Positions 41,886 through 52,035 are shown, numbered from the stretch's first letter. The stretch: DNA of 64,000 bases from Macrococcoides goetzii (GCF_002742385.2 NZ_MJBI02000001.1:1-64000); one strand, 5' to 3'. Notes: generated from the letters alone by a model not told the origin. Program-made: numbers and translations.

Positions 41886-43535
41886 ATGAGAAATATTAGA
41901 GCAAAGAAAGGTTTAGAGATTGAGTGTAAAGGATGGGAGCAGGAAGCTGTTCTTCGTATGTTATATAATAATTTAGATCCAGAGGTAGCAGAACATCCAG
42001 AGAATTTAGTTGTCTACGGTGGTATCGGTAAAGCAGCGCGTAACTGGGAAAGTTTTGATGCAATCGTTGAAAGCTTACGCAACTTAGAGAAAGATGAAAC
42101 TTTACTTGTACAGTCTGGTAAACCTGTCGCAGTGTTTAAAACGCACGATCAGGCACCACGTGTCCTGTTATCAAACTCAGTATTAGTACCTAAATGGGCA
42201 AACTGGGAACATTTCAATGAACTAGATAAGAAAGGACTAATGATGTACGGTCAGATGACTGCAGGAAGCTGGATTTATATTGGTTCTCAAGGTATTGTGC
42301 AAGGAACTTATGAAACGTTCGGTGAACTTGCAAACCAGCATTTTAATGGTGATTTAAAAGGTACGATCACTTTAACTGCAGGTCTTGGTGGTATGGGTGG
42401 TGCGCAACCTTTAGCAGTAACGATGAATGGTGGTGTTGTGATCGGTATCGATGTTGATGAGTCACGTATCGATAAGCGTATTGAAACACGTTATTGTGAT
42501 GTAAAGACACATGACGTAGATGAAGCTATTCGTTTAGCGAATGAAGCAAAAGCAAAAGGTGAAGCGTTATCCATCGGTTTAGTAGGAAATGCTGTTGATG
42601 TCTATAAAGCATTACTTGAAAAAGATTTCAAAGTTGATATTGTAACTGACCAAACGTCAGCACACGATCCGTTAAATGGTTACGTACCTGTTGAATATTC
42701 ACTGGAAGAAACAATTGAGTTACGTAAGACAAATCCTGAAGAAGTTGTACGTTTAGCGAAGCAATCGATGGCAAAACACGTAGAATACATGCTTGAATAT
42801 AAAAAGCGTGGTGCTGTCGCATTCGATTATGGAAACAATATTCGACAAGTTGCTTTTGATGAAGGGGTTAAAGATGCATTCAGCTTCCCTGGATTCGTGC
42901 CTGCTTATATTCGACCGCTATTCTGTGAAGGTAAAGGACCTTTCCGTTTCGCAGCATTAAGTGGTGACCCAAAAGATATTGAACGTGCAGATGAAGAGAT
43001 GAGAAAGCTATTTCCGGATAATAAGAAATTGATGCGCTGGTTAGATTTAGCTAGTGAGAAGATTGCGTTCCAGGGATTACCTTCTCGTATCGCTTGGCTT
43101 GGCTATGGTGAACGCGCTAAAATGGGATTAGCATTAAATAAACTTGTTGAGACAGGTGAAATTTCTGCACCAATCGTAATTGGTCGTGACCATTTAGATT
43201 CAGGTAGTGTTGCAAGTCCAAACCGTGAAACTGAAAGCATGCAAGATGGTAGTGATGCAGTTGGTGACTGGGCAGTACTGAACGCTTTAATTAACACTGC
43301 AGCAGGTGGATCATGGATTTCATTCCATCATGGTGGTGGTGTAGGAATGGGTTACTCATTACATGCAGGAATGGTTGTTGTGGCTGATGGTACGAAGAAT
43401 GCTGAAGAACGATTACAACGTGTGTTAACAACTGATCCAGGTATGGGTGTAGTGAGACACGTAGATGCAGGCTACGATATTGCGATTGATGTTGCGAAAG
43501 AAAAAGGTATCAATGTACCGATGTTAGAAAAATAA
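41886..43535 (+). CDS. hutU: Urocanate hydratase
   Basis: A 549-residue urocanase, the second step of histidine degradation (urocanate to 4-imidazolone-5-propionate) with tightly bound NAD. The NAD site [22 protein letters not shown] and [12 protein letters not shown] are intact, as are [20 protein letters not shown] and the C-terminal [15 protein letters not shown]. Length matches the family (about 550 aa). TAGGAGGA precedes ATG. hutI follows. Confidence 0.96.
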   Translation: MRNIRAKKGLEIECKGWEQEAVLRMLYNNLDPEVAEHPENLVVYGGIGKAARNWESFDAIVESLRNLEKDETLLVQSGKPVAVFKTHDQAPRVLLSNSVLVPKWANWEHFNELDKKGLMMYGQMTAGSWIYIGSQGIVQGTYETFGELANQHFNGDLKGTITLTAGLGGMGGAQPLAVTMNGGVVIGIDVDESRIDKRIETRYCDVKTHDVDEAIRLANEAKAKGEALSIGLVGNAVDVYKALLEKDFKVDIVTDQTSAHDPLNGYVPVEYSLEETIELRKTNPEEVVRLAKQSMAKHVEYMLEYKKRGAVAFDYGNNIRQVAFDEGVKDAFSFPGFVPAYIRPLFCEGKGPFRFAALSGDPKDIERADEEMRKLFPDNKKLMRWLDLASEKIAFQGLPSRIAWLGYGERAKMGLALNKLVETGEISAPIVIGRDHLDSGSVASPNRETESMQDGSDAVGDWAVLNALINTAAGGSWISFHHGGGVGMGYSLHAGMVVVADGTKNAEERLQRVLTTDPGMGVVRHVDAGYDIAIDVAKEKGINVPMLEK

Positions 43536-43589
43536 AATAGTTCAATACAGATATTAAGATATAAATATATATTTGAAAGGATGTCAAAA

Positions 43590-44819
43590 ATGAACGATAT
43601 TATCATTCAGAATATTAGTGAACTGATCTTACCAAAGAAGACAGAAAAGCCGCTTAAAGGTGCTGAACTTGCTGAGCTAAAAGTAATTGAAAATGGTACA
43701 GTTGTGATAAAAGATGGCAAGATTATATATGCTGGTGAATTTAGCGAAGACTTTGAGGCTAAAGAGACGATCGATGGAACGCACAAAACTGTGTCTCCTG
43801 CACTTGTTGATGCCCATACACATTTAGTACATGGTGGTTCACGTGAACATGAGATGAGTTTAAAGCGTCAAGGTGTTTCTTATCTTGAAATTTTAGAACA
43901 AGGTGGCGGTATTCATTCAACTGTGAAAGCCACGCGTGAAGCATCTGAAGAAGAACTATTCGAGAAAGCTGAACATGAATTACTACGAATGATTCATCAC
44001 GGTGTATTAAGTGTAGAAAGCAAGAGTGGATATGGCTTATCTTTAGAACATGAGTTAAAGCAACTGCGTGTATCTAAACGTCTTCAGGAGAAATACGGCA
44101 TCAATATGAAACACACATATCTTGGACCGCACGCTGTACCAAAAGATAAAGATAGTGAAACATTTATTGATGAATGTATTAAAGATTTACAGGAAGTTAA
44201 GGATATAGCAGATTTTGCAGATATTTTCTGTGAGACAGGTGTATTTACAATAGAGCAGTCTCGTAAATATATGCAGGCAGCAAAAGCGGCTGGTTTACCA
44301 GTTAAGATTCATGCAGATGAAATCGACCCGTTAGGTGGCTTAGAGTTAGCGATAGAAGAAGAAGCAATTAGTGCTGATCACCTTGTTGCAGCAAGCGAAA
44401 AAGGTAAGCAGATGTTAAATGATAGTGATACAGTAGCTGTATTATTACCAGGAACGACTTTCTATTTAAATAAAGAAGAATATGCAGATGCTCGCGGCAT
44501 GTTAGACAACAATGGTGCAATTGCAATCGCAACAGATTATAATCCGGGAAGCTGTGTTACAAGTAATTTGCAGATGGTAATGAGTATAGCAGGACTTAAG
44601 TTGAAGTTATCACCAAAAGAAATCTGGAATGCAGTAACGATTAACGCAGCGAAAGCAATCGGTATTGACGCAGGGACGATCGATGCTGGTGATGCAGCGA
44701 ATCTGGTCATCTGGCATGCAAAGAATCATGAATATATTCCTTATCATTATGGTGTGAATCATGCAGAAAAAGTAATCCATAACGGTAAAGTGATTGTTAA
44801 TAACCAATTTAAATTATAA
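43590..44819 (+). CDS. hutI: Imidazolonepropionase
   Basis: A 409-residue amidohydrolase converting imidazolonepropionate to N-formimidoylglutamate. Metal ligands are in [18 protein letters not shown] (HxH), then [16 protein letters not shown] and the aspartate in [11 protein letters not shown] 43590 is preferred because AAAGGATG precedes it; the ATG three codons earlier overlaps that site. Last gene of the yjiH-hutU-hutI operon. Confidence 0.95.
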   Translation: MNDIIIQNISELILPKKTEKPLKGAELAELKVIENGTVVIKDGKIIYAGEFSEDFEAKETIDGTHKTVSPALVDAHTHLVHGGSREHEMSLKRQGVSYLEILEQGGGIHSTVKATREASEEELFEKAEHELLRMIHHGVLSVESKSGYGLSLEHELKQLRVSKRLQEKYGINMKHTYLGPHAVPKDKDSETFIDECIKDLQEVKDIADFADIFCETGVFTIEQSRKYMQAAKAAGLPVKIHADEIDPLGGLELAIEEEAISADHLVAASEKGKQMLNDSDTVAVLLPGTTFYLNKEEYADARGMLDNNGAIAIATDYNPGSCVTSNLQMVMSIAGLKLKLSPKEIWNAVTINAAKAIGIDAGTIDAGDAANLVIWHAKNHEYIPYHYGVNHAEKVIHNGKVIVNNQFKL

Positions 44820-44826
44820 TTTCAGA

Positions 44827-44860
44827 GCACTCTATCAATTGATAGAGTGCATTATTTTTT
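44827..44860 (+). terminator. Terminator of the hut operon
   Basis: A 24-base perfect palindrome (GCACTCTATCAA / TTGATAGAGTGC) followed by ATTATTTTTT. Confidence 0.85.
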
Positions 44861-44880
44861 GATGAAATAAATTATTTGCA

Positions 44881-44909
44881 TTGATTTTTCATACAATCTT
44901 CGCTATGAT
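44881..44909 (+). promoter_or_regulatory. Riboflavin operon promoter
   Basis: TTGATT and TATGAT with a 17-bp spacer, about 35 bases upstream of the FMN aptamer. Confidence 0.65.
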
Positions 44910-44943
44910 GAAATTGTCTTAATTGACAGACAAGTTAATAACT

Positions 44944-45186
44944 ATTCTTTCGGGGCAGGGTGAAATTCCCAACCGGCGGTGATAGTCCGTGAGCTGATAA
45001 TATATATTTGATGCTGATTCTGTGAAACTCAGAAACCGACAGTATAGTCTGGATGGGAGAAAGAATAAGGTGCCATTTTGATGGTTTATTTGTTGATGCA
45101 TAAATTCTACGAATACTATTATCATGGTCTTATTTATTGAACCTAAAATACACATGCCCAAATCCTTTGATTTGGGCATTTTTTTA
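44944..45186 (+). promoter_or_regulatory. FMN riboswitch (RFN element) with terminator
   Basis: The aptamer (44944-45066) is closed by ATTCTTTC / GAAAGAAT and holds the conserved GGGGCAGGGTGAAATTCCC, ACCGGCGGTGATAGTCC, GTGAAACTCAGAAACCGACAG (abridged) and GTCTGGATGGGAGA blocks. An 11-bp terminator stem, ATGCCCAAATC / GATTTGGGCAT, with TTTTTTT follows at 45154-45186, just before ribD. FMN binding should end transcription of the riboflavin genes. Confidence 0.97.
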
Positions 45187-45204
45187 TAGGAGATGAATAA
45201 TAAC

Positions 45205-46254
45205 TTGTATTTAGATAAAGCATTTGAACTTGTAAAATGGACAGATGGTCAAACAGGCAGTAATCCTGCTGTAGGTTGTATTGTTGTAAAAGATAATAGA
45301 ATTGTAGGTATTGGTGCACATCTTACGGAAGGTGAAGCACACGCAGAAGTGAATGCACTCAATATGGCTGGTGAACATGCAAACGGTGCTACGCTTTATT
45401 GTACACTTGAACCGTGTAGTCATTTTGGTAAGACACCGCCATGTACACAAAAGATTATTGATAGTGGTATTAAACGCGTTGTCTTTGCAGTGCGTGATGA
45501 ATCACTGCATTCTGGTATCGATGATATGAAAGCACACGGCATCGTTGTAGAACAAGAATATATAAGTGAAATTTACGACTATTATCAGCCATTTTTTAAA
45601 GCGAAGCTGCACAAATCACCTTATACGATATTAAAGATGGGTGTAACGCTTGATGGTAAGACCGCAGATGATAGGGATGTTAGTCAGTGGATTACTAATG
45701 ACGCATCAAGAAATCATGCACACCGTGTGCGTTATGCCAATGATGCCATACTTGTAGGCTACAATACATACAAACATGACCAGCCAACACTGGATAGTAG
45801 AAACTATAAAGATAAATGGATCAGGAAAGTTGTTATTTCTAAAGGATTATTCGAGTTGAATGATAAAGATGATAACGATTATGATAAGTCACGATTAATC
45901 GTTGTGACGACAACTGAACAGTCGATTGATGGTGTTACGGTAATTGTACTCACTGATCTACATCCTGAAACCATTTTAGAATCATTATATTTACATAAAA
46001 TTAACCGCATAATTATAGAAGGCGGTATGCAGACGATTCGTTCGTTTGTAACTGCCAGAACTTTTGATGAAATACACCAGTATATTGCCCCGAAAATTTT
46101 AGGTGGATCCTCAAAACATCAGTTTTTAACAACTGATCAACCTTCACAAATGTCAGAAATTACTGACCTTTCTCTTGTCTCTGTTAAGACTTTCGACCAG
46201 GATGTATTACTGATTTACAGAAAGGATGATGTTGATGTTTACAGGCATCATTGA
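45205..46254 (+). CDS. ribD: Bifunctional riboflavin deaminase/reductase RibD
   Basis: About 349 residues. The N-terminal deaminase carries GEAHAEVNAL (zinc His and catalytic Glu) and CTLEPCSHFGKTPPC (zinc Cys). The C-terminal reductase has ILKMGVTLDGKTA, VGYNTYKHDQPTLDSR and IIEGGMQT. It performs steps 2 and 3 of riboflavin synthesis. TTG 45205 is preferred because TAGGAGATG precedes it by nine bases; the ATG at 45193 touches that site, leaving no spacing. First gene after the FMN riboswitch; overlaps ribE. Confidence 0.94.
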   Translation: MYLDKAFELVKWTDGQTGSNPAVGCIVVKDNRIVGIGAHLTEGEAHAEVNALNMAGEHANGATLYCTLEPCSHFGKTPPCTQKIIDSGIKRVVFAVRDESLHSGIDDMKAHGIVVEQEYISEIYDYYQPFFKAKLHKSPYTILKMGVTLDGKTADDRDVSQWITNDASRNHAHRVRYANDAILVGYNTYKHDQPTLDSRNYKDKWIRKVVISKGLFELNDKDDNDYDKSRLIVVTTTEQSIDGVTVIVLTDLHPETILESLYLHKINRIIIEGGMQTIRSFVTARTFDEIHQYIAPKILGGSSKHQFLTTDQPSQMSEITDLSLVSVKTFDQDVLLIYRKDDVDVYRHH

Positions 46255-46858
46255 AGAAGTTGGTGTCATAGCACAACTGAATAAACAGGGAGATACTACC
46301 TTTATGACGATTGAGTGTAATCGTATTATAGAAGACATGCACATAGGTGATTCAATCAGTGTGAACGGTGTATGTCTTACAGTCACAGCCTTTAATCAAT
46401 CGAGCTTCAATGTGGATATATTAGAAGATACGCGTGCTATTACGTTGTTTCGAAATATGAAGCAAGGTACAAAGGTAAATTTAGAACGTGCATTATTACC
46501 GACAACAAGGCTTGGTGGTCACTTTGTAAGCGGTCATGTCGATACGAGTCTCGTTGTAGAAAGCGTAAAACACATGGAAAAGACAATGCAATTAAAGCTC
46601 AGACTTCCAGATGAATTTCGTAAATTTGTTATACCGAAAGGCTCGATCGCAGTTAATGGTATATCATTAACGATATTTAAATTAAATCATGCAATTGAGC
46701 TGAATATTATACCTGAAACGGTAAGAAGTACGATGCTGTCAGAACTTAAATCAGGTGATAAAGTACATATTGAATTCGATATGTTAGGAAAGTATATATT
46801 GAACAGTAAACAAGAAGAAAGTGGTCTTTCTTTATCTAAATTGGAGATGATGATGTAA
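46235..46858 (+). CDS. ribE: Riboflavin synthase alpha chain
   Basis: A 207-residue lumazine-binding protein with two homologous beta-barrel domains. Both start with the family pattern: MFTGIIEEVG..., then GDSISVNGVCLTV (domain 1) and GGHFVSGHVD...GSIAVNGISLTI (domain 2). It dismutates two lumazines to riboflavin. ATG 46235 follows AAAGGATGATG. It overlaps ribD by 20 bases and ribBA by one base. Confidence 0.95.
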   Translation: MFTGIIEEVGVIAQLNKQGDTTFMTIECNRIIEDMHIGDSISVNGVCLTVTAFNQSSFNVDILEDTRAITLFRNMKQGTKVNLERALLPTTRLGGHFVSGHVDTSLVVESVKHMEKTMQLKLRLPDEFRKFVIPKGSIAVNGISLTIFKLNHAIELNIIPETVRSTMLSELKSGDKVHIEFDMLGKYILNSKQEESGLSLSKLEMMM

Positions 46859-48048
46859 TGTTTGATGCTATTGAAAGTGCATTAGAAGATTTAAAGGCAG
46901 GTAAGCCAATTATCGTGGTCGACAATGAAGATCGTGAAAATGAAGGTGATCTTGTAGCGATAACAGATTTTATGACTGAAGATACGATAAATTTTATGAT
47001 TACACATGCTCGAGGATTGGTGTGTGCACCAATATCTGCAGCGTTAAATGAGCGCTTGAATTTACAGCCGATGACATATAATAATCAGGATCCAAGTAAA
47101 ACTGCATTTACCATTAGTATCGACCATGTTTCAACGACCACAGGTATCAGTGCATTTGAAAGATATTGTACAGTGAAGGCATTGGCGGACCCAAATGTTA
47201 CATTGAGTGACTTCAATCAACCGGGACATGTATTCCCGTTAATTGCTAAACCGAACGGTGTCCTTGAACGTGTCGGACATACAGAAGCATGTGTAGATTT
47301 AGCAAAACTTTGTGGTGCAAGTGAGACAGGTGTTATCTGTGAAATTATTAAAGATGACGGAACGATGGCAAGAAGAGATGATCTTGCAATATATAAAGAT
47401 GAACATCGATTAAAGATGATAACTATTGCCGATTTAGTTGAGTATATAAAACGTGAAAAGCCACTCGTAACACGCGAAGCTAAAGTAAATATGCCAACTG
47501 AATTTGGTGAATTTACGATGTATGGATTTAGTGAAATCTATAGCGATAAAGAACACGTTGTATATGTAAAGGACTATAAGGGTGTTCCTGATATTCGAAT
47601 ACATTCTGAATGTCTGACAGGTGATGTGTTCCACAGTAAGCGATGTGACTGCGGGATACAACTAGAAAAAGGCATGCAACATGTTGAAGAAAATGGCGGT
47701 ATTTTAATCTATTTACGACAAGAAGGTCGAGGTATCGGACTGATCAATAAACTTAAAGCATACGAAAAGATTGAACAAGGACTTGATACAGTCGAAGCAA
47801 ACCATGCATTAGGATTTGATAGTGATATGCGTGATTATGCCGTAGCTGCTTCAATATTAAAAGATTTAGGTGTAGGTAAAGTAAATCTGATGTCAAATAA
47901 TCCAAGAAAGATTAACGGATTAATCAAATATGGCATAGAAGTTGAAACAAGAATTCCACATCAATTTCAAAGCAATGCGATAAATAAACACTATTTAGAA
48001 ACGAAAAAAGAAAAATTAGGACATTTACTGGAGGAGAAATTAATATGA
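46858..48048 (+). CDS. ribBA: Bifunctional DHBP synthase / GTP cyclohydrolase II RibBA
   Basis: A 396-residue fusion. Residues 1-200: 3,4-dihydroxy-2-butanone-4-phosphate synthase, [11 protein letters not shown] and HTEACVDL. Residues 205-396: GTP cyclohydrolase [23 protein letters not shown] (three zinc cysteines) and [10 protein letters not shown]. It supplies both precursors for riboflavin. ATG overlaps the ribE stop (TAATG). Confidence 0.96.
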   Translation: MFDAIESALEDLKAGKPIIVVDNEDRENEGDLVAITDFMTEDTINFMITHARGLVCAPISAALNERLNLQPMTYNNQDPSKTAFTISIDHVSTTTGISAFERYCTVKALADPNVTLSDFNQPGHVFPLIAKPNGVLERVGHTEACVDLAKLCGASETGVICEIIKDDGTMARRDDLAIYKDEHRLKMITIADLVEYIKREKPLVTREAKVNMPTEFGEFTMYGFSEIYSDKEHVVYVKDYKGVPDIRIHSECLTGDVFHSKRCDCGIQLEKGMQHVEENGGILIYLRQEGRGIGLINKLKAYEKIEQGLDTVEANHALGFDSDMRDYAVAASILKDLGVGKVNLMSNNPRKINGLIKYGIEVETRIPHQFQSNAINKHYLETKKEKLGHLLEEKLI

Positions 48049-48509
48049 ACTATAGTGCACAATTAACAGGACAAGGCTTGAAGATTGCGATTGTTACATC
48101 AAGATTTAATCATTTTATAACAGACCGTTTAACAGAAGGTGCGGTTGACACTTTAGAAAGACATGGTGTTGATAGTGAGAATATTGACACTTTCTTAGTA
48201 CCAGGCGCGTTTGAATTACCGTTTATCGCGAGTAAACTCGCACAAAAGAAAAAATACGATGCAATCATTACTTTAGGATGTGTGATACGAGGTGCGACAA
48301 CACACTATGATTACGTATGTAATGAAGCAGCAAAAGGGATTGCTAAAGCTGGAGAATATGGAATACCAGTAATATTTGGTGTAGTTACAACTGAAACAAT
48401 CGAACAGGCGATTGAAAGAGCAGGTACGAAAGCAGGCAATAAAGGTGGAGAAGCGGCAATCGGTGCTATAGAAATGGCAAATCTTAATAAGATGGTTGAA
48501 TCTATCTAG
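48045..48509 (+). CDS. ribH: 6,7-dimethyl-8-ribityllumazine synthase
   Basis: A 154-residue protein with [53 protein letters not shown] (catalytic His88-type residue) and [28 protein letters not shown]. It forms the lumazine from the RibBA and RibD products. Last gene of the operon; its start overlaps the ribBA stop by four bases (ATGA). GGAGGAG precedes ATG. Confidence 0.96.
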   Translation: MNYSAQLTGQGLKIAIVTSRFNHFITDRLTEGAVDTLERHGVDSENIDTFLVPGAFELPFIASKLAQKKKYDAIITLGCVIRGATTHYDYVCNEAAKGIAKAGEYGIPVIFGVVTTETIEQAIERAGTKAGNKGGEAAIGAIEMANLNKMVESI

Positions 48510-48512
48510 TGT

Positions 48513-48698
48513 GAAATTGGTGAAACCCCAATTTGGTGGGCGAAATCTGTTGCGAAATTGGTGAAACCCCAATTTGGTGGGCGAAATCTGTTGCGAAATT
48601 GGTGATCCCCCAATTTCATGCCTGAAATCTCATCCGAAATTGGCGAACTCCCAATTTCACGCTCGAAATCACACCCGAAATTGGCGAACTCCCAATTT
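48513..48698. repeat. Tandem repeat, 41-bp unit, about 4.5 copies
   Basis: Units begin at 48513, 48554, 48595, 48636 and 48677 (last partial). The first two are identical; later ones diverge in the second half. Each contains an inverted repeat, AAATTGG with CCAATTT, separated by 6-7 bases, so each copy can fold into a small hairpin. The array starts four bases after the ribH stop. It could act as an imperfect terminator or stabilise the mRNA end. Confidence 0.9.
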
Positions 48699-48714
48699 CA
48701 TAATCTCAAAAACA

Positions 48715-48752
48715 AAAAAAGACCGTGAACACTATCTTGTTCACGGTCTTCA
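48715..48752. terminator. Bidirectional terminator between rib repeats and proline dehydrogenase
   Basis: An 11-bp stem (GACCGTGAACA / TGTTCACGGTC) with A-rich left flank, giving a U tract on the minus strand for the proline dehydrogenase transcript. Confidence 0.8.
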
Positions 48753-48757
48753 AACGA

Positions 48758-49747
48758 TTATTTCTTAAATAATTTTCTTAATACTACAAGTCCGGCTAAT
48801 GCAGATCCAGCAACAATCGCACCACGCTCTACTTCAGGTGTAACGATTGATTTATAAACTAATTGTAAGTTTTGTGGACGTTCTGCTAAACGTCTCATAA
48901 AGTAACCGTACCAGTCTTCACCGTAAGGAACATACGTACAGAAGTTGTAACCAGAGTTTGCGATTTCAACTTGTAACTCAGAACGGAATCCATATAACAT
49001 CTGGAATTCGATTAAGTCTTTATTTAAGTTATGTTGCGCGATAAACTTCTTCACGTGATCGATAATATTATGATCGTGTGTTGCAATTGAAGTCATTGCT
49101 TTAGCGTTTAATAAACGTTGTTCGATAATTTTAATGTAGTTTGCATCGATATCTTCTTTAGATTGGTAAGCAACAGATGCATCTTCTTTATAAGCACCTT
49201 TAACTAAACGTAAACGTACATCTTTATATTTCTCGATTTCTTCAGTTGCACGGAATAAGTAAGCTTGAATTACTGTACCAACATTCTTAAATTCACCTTT
49301 TAATCGATCTAACATTTCAAAAGTTTGAACTGTATGATTGTAGTCTTCAGTATCCATGTTGATGTGCATGTTACCACACTCATGTGCTTTTAAAAGAATT
49401 TCACGTACATTTTCGTAACAGAATTCCGGATCTACATCTAAACCGATTTGTGTTAACTTGATAGACATATGTGCATCTACACCAGCATCATATAATGCCT
49501 GGATCATCGTTAATATATTGTTCTTTGCTGCTGTTGCTTCTTCTTTAGAGAAAACAAATTCACCTAAATTATCAACAGTTGCAGAAATGTTTTGTGCATT
49601 TAATGCACGAATTGATTCGATTGTTGTTTCAACATCAGTTCCAGCAACAACTTTGTTAGCACCTAATGCTAAACCATACTTCTTAGCGGCTTCATTTAAA
49701 GTTGCGTTCTCACTTAAAGCAATAAAAAAATCTCTTGATAATCCCAT
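48758..49747 (-). CDS. Proline dehydrogenase
   Basis: A 329-residue FAD-dependent enzyme oxidising proline to pyrroline-5-carboxylate. Seen are MSIKLTQIGLD, INMDTEDYNHT, QAYLFRATEEIEKY, RLVKGAYKED, FQMLYGFRSEL and YVPYGEDWYGYFMRRLAERPQN, the family's FAD and substrate motifs. The C-terminal hydrophobic tail (GAIVAGSALAGLVVLRKLFKK) may give membrane contact. AAGGAGGAAC precedes ATG. A cre-like site lies upstream. Monofunctional form, as usual in Firmicutes. Confidence 0.95.
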   Translation of the reverse strand: MGLSRDFFIALSENATLNEAAKKYGLALGANKVVAGTDVETTIESIRALNAQNISATVDNLGEFVFSKEEATAAKNNILTMIQALYDAGVDAHMSIKLTQIGLDVDPEFCYENVREILLKAHECGNMHINMDTEDYNHTVQTFEMLDRLKGEFKNVGTVIQAYLFRATEEIEKYKDVRLRLVKGAYKEDASVAYQSKEDIDANYIKIIEQRLLNAKAMTSIATHDHNIIDHVKKFIAQHNLNKDLIEFQMLYGFRSELQVEIANSGYNFCTYVPYGEDWYGYFMRRLAERPQNLQLVYKSIVTPEVERGAIVAGSALAGLVVLRKLFKK

Positions 49748-49808
49748 CTATTGTTCCTCCTTAATTATAGTAATCATCTGATTACAATCCCCTAATAGAA
49801 TAATCATA

Positions 49809-49822
49809 ATGAAAACGCTTTT
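49809..49822 (-). promoter_or_regulatory. cre-like site upstream of proline dehydrogenase
   Basis: TAAAAGCGTTTTCA on the minus strand differs from the CcpA cre consensus TGWAANCGNTNWCA at one position. It is 62 bases before the start codon. Carbon-catabolite control of proline use is known in S. aureus, so the site is plausible. Confidence 0.5.
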
Positions 49823-49915
49823 AAAGGTCAAAGGAAAATTTAAATAATCATAAAAAATTAAGTATCATTTAACACTAAATTCACAAAAAATTCACTTTTA
49901 AAACAAAGAAAAAGC

Positions 49916-50047
49916 TTAGTCATTTGACTGAGCTTTCTTCATATCTGCGACGAATGTTTTTTCGATAGGTTCGTTACTAATTTCTATAAAATGGGGTAAA
50001 GCTAAAAAGATAGCTAAAACGATAATTAATTTTTTTATAAATTTCAT
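49916..50047 (-). CDS. 43-residue peptide with signal/membrane helix
   Basis: ATG is preceded by AAGGAGGCGCGTT. The product MKFIKKLIIVLAIFLALPHF continues with a polar tail ending KKAQSND. The basic start and hydrophobic core fit a signal peptide or membrane anchor. A hairpin overlaps the stop codon (AAAGCT-TAGTCA with TGACTGAGCTTT) and is followed by U-rich RNA on the minus strand, so this is a complete transcription unit. Not recognised. Confidence 0.6.
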   Translation of the reverse strand: MKFIKKLIIVLAIFLALPHFIEISNEPIEKTFVADMKKAQSND

Positions 50048-50203
50048 AACGCGCCTCCTTCATATTTCAGTTTAAACTTTGAATGTGAAGAAGCAATGAA
50101 TTATATGTAAAGTGTTGATATAGAAATTGTAAATAATAATAAGATAGATAATTATCGTATAATTGCTATAATGATATTAATTTACATAAAAGGGGTAAGA
50201 CAG

Positions 50204-51298
50204 ATGAGAGATTTAGGAATTTATTTTGGTACGTTCGCACCGTGTCATGTTGGACATCTGGAACAGATTATTAGAGCGAAACGTGAAAATGCGCATGCGT
50301 TAGTAATTGTTTCTGGATATGATGGTGATCGTGGTGATTTAGCAGGTATGAGTTTAACAAACCGTGTGAAAGCAATGCGTGAATTATTAAAGGATGACAC
50401 GAATGTTACTGTTTTAACATTGGATGAAACGAATATTCCACGTTATCCTGACGGTTGGGGTCCATGGCTTGCTTTACTTCAGGAAAAGATTGAAACAGCA
50501 GCAAAAGAAAATGACTATGCGATGGAATCTGTAACATTTTATGTTGGTGAAGAAGAATATATTCAGCCGCTTGATGAGTATTTTAAAGGTGTATTCAAAT
50601 CAAGCGACGTTCAGATTACGAAAGTGGATCGTCGTATCACTGGTATAAGCGGAACTTCTATTCGTGAGAATCCGATATTAAACTGGGATTTTGTAACGCG
50701 CCCATTCAGACGTTTCTTTGTACAGAATATATTGATTATCGGAACGGCAAGCACGGGTAAAACAACACTCGTACGAGATTTAGCACGTCGTTATTCTACT
50801 TCGTATTCATTAGAATATTCAAGAGAATATCAGACGACACGTCAGGTGCGTGATGATGAACTTGATATTAAAGACTTACATGCAATTGGAATCGGTCAGT
50901 TTGAACTGAATCGTAAGCATATTCATTCGCCAGGTACACGTAAAGTATTCTTTGCAGATACAGACGTGATGACAACAAAACTTTATACGAAATTATATGC
51001 ACTACCAGAAGATTACGAAAAAATTGCACCGGTCTTCGATTATTATATTTCTTTACAGACATGGGCATTGATCATCGTATTACCTCCTACGACGCAGTAC
51101 GTCGATGATGGTTTCCGTGATATGAGTATGGCGGATCAGAAAGCACGTCTTGATATGCATCAGATGTTCTTAGATGAAATAAAATATCAAGGACTGGAAG
51201 ATAAGATGGTTGTGCTTAAAGGGGACAGCTTCCAGGAAAAATATGAAGAAGCACATCGTCTTGTAGATGAAATTTTAGCAGATGGAAAAGATAACTAA
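50204..51298 (+). CDS. nadR: NadR-like NMN adenylyltransferase / ribosylnicotinamide kinase
   Basis: A 364-residue fusion. Residues 1-165: NMN adenylyltransferase, LGIYFGTFAPCHVGHLEQI (nucleotidyltransferase HxGH as HVGH) and ISGTSIREN. Residues 175-364: ribosylnicotinamide kinase, IIGTASTGKTTLVRDL (P-loop) and a downstream ADTDVMTT. Unlike enteric NadR it lacks the N-terminal HTH repressor domain. ATG 50204 follows AAAGGGGTAAG. Forms an NAD-salvage operon with pnuC 11 bases downstream. Confidence 0.92.
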   Translation: MRDLGIYFGTFAPCHVGHLEQIIRAKRENAHALVIVSGYDGDRGDLAGMSLTNRVKAMRELLKDDTNVTVLTLDETNIPRYPDGWGPWLALLQEKIETAAKENDYAMESVTFYVGEEEYIQPLDEYFKGVFKSSDVQITKVDRRITGISGTSIRENPILNWDFVTRPFRRFFVQNILIIGTASTGKTTLVRDLARRYSTSYSLEYSREYQTTRQVRDDELDIKDLHAIGIGQFELNRKHIHSPGTRKVFFADTDVMTTKLYTKLYALPEDYEKIAPVFDYYISLQTWALIIVLPPTTQYVDDGFRDMSMADQKARLDMHQMFLDEIKYQGLEDKMVVLKGDSFQEKYEEAHRLVDEILADGKDN

Positions 51299-51309
51299 GG
51301 AGATGGGAT

Positions 51310-52035
51310 ATGTTTTTAATTAAAGACTTTAGAGGATTTACGAAATATGAAAAAATGTTCTTTGGGTTATTTCTATTAGCTCAAGTGGCTATTCTTGTAT
51401 ATTTCTTTATCAAAACGAAGGAAATTGACTGGATTAACGTCATAGCAAGTATTTCTGGTATCCTATGTGTGATCATGAGTGCGAAAGGTCGTTTAAGTAC
51501 ATTCCTATACGGTTTAATTCAGGTCATCACATATGGCTGGATCAGTTATCAGGCAAATTTAATGGGTGAAGTTTACTTACAGGTTGTATTTGGTGTATTC
51601 CAGTTTATCGGTTTATATGCATGGATTCGTAATATGCACACGTTAAGCACACCTAAAGTAGAAGTTCAGGAAGTTGATACGAAAGGTTTAACTGCTTTAC
51701 AATGGGTCATTACTTTATTACTTGGCGGAGCTTTTTACTTCGCATTTGCTAAATATCTTGAAAGTATTAAGTCAGGTCAACCATTTCTTGATGCGTTAAA
51801 TGTCAGTTTAAACTTAACAGGTCAAGTATTGATGTCACTTCGATTTAAAGAGCAATGGTTCTTCTGGATTGTTGTAAATATCGTATCTATTACACTTTGG
51901 GTGAGAAAAATGATGCATACAGGTGCAATCGATGCAACAGGTGTTACAATGGTTGTGATGTGGGTTGGATTCCTGATTAACAGTGTCTACGGTTACTACT
52001 ACTGGAAGAAACTTCAGATTGAAACACAACAATAA
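51310..52035 (+). CDS. pnuC: Nicotinamide riboside transporter PnuC
   Basis: A 241-residue membrane protein with about seven hydrophobic segments and the family patterns WINVIASISGILCVIMSAKGRLSTFLYGLIQVITYGWISYQANLMGEVYLQVVFGVFQFIGLYAWIRN and NIVSITLWVRKM. It takes up nicotinamide riboside, which the upstream NadR-like kinase traps by phosphorylation. GGAGATGG precedes ATG. Confidence 0.94.
   Translation: MFLIKDFRGFTKYEKMFFGLFLLAQVAILVYFFIKTKEIDWINVIASISGILCVIMSAKGRLSTFLYGLIQVITYGWISYQANLMGEVYLQVVFGVFQFIGLYAWIRNMHTLSTPKVEVQEVDTKGLTALQWVITLLLGGAFYFAFAKYLESIKSGQPFLDALNVSLNLTGQVLMSLRFKEQWFFWIVVNIVSITLWVRKMMHTGAIDATGVTMVVMWVGFLINSVYGYYYWKKLQIETQQ

Noticed and set aside
48273-48572. 99-residue minus-strand frame opposite ribH
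   Set aside because: Antisense shadow, Cys/Phe-rich composition, no start signals.
48513-48698. Array of direct repeats considered as a CRISPR
   Set aside because: Units are contiguous without unique spacers, diverge along the array, and no cas genes are present.
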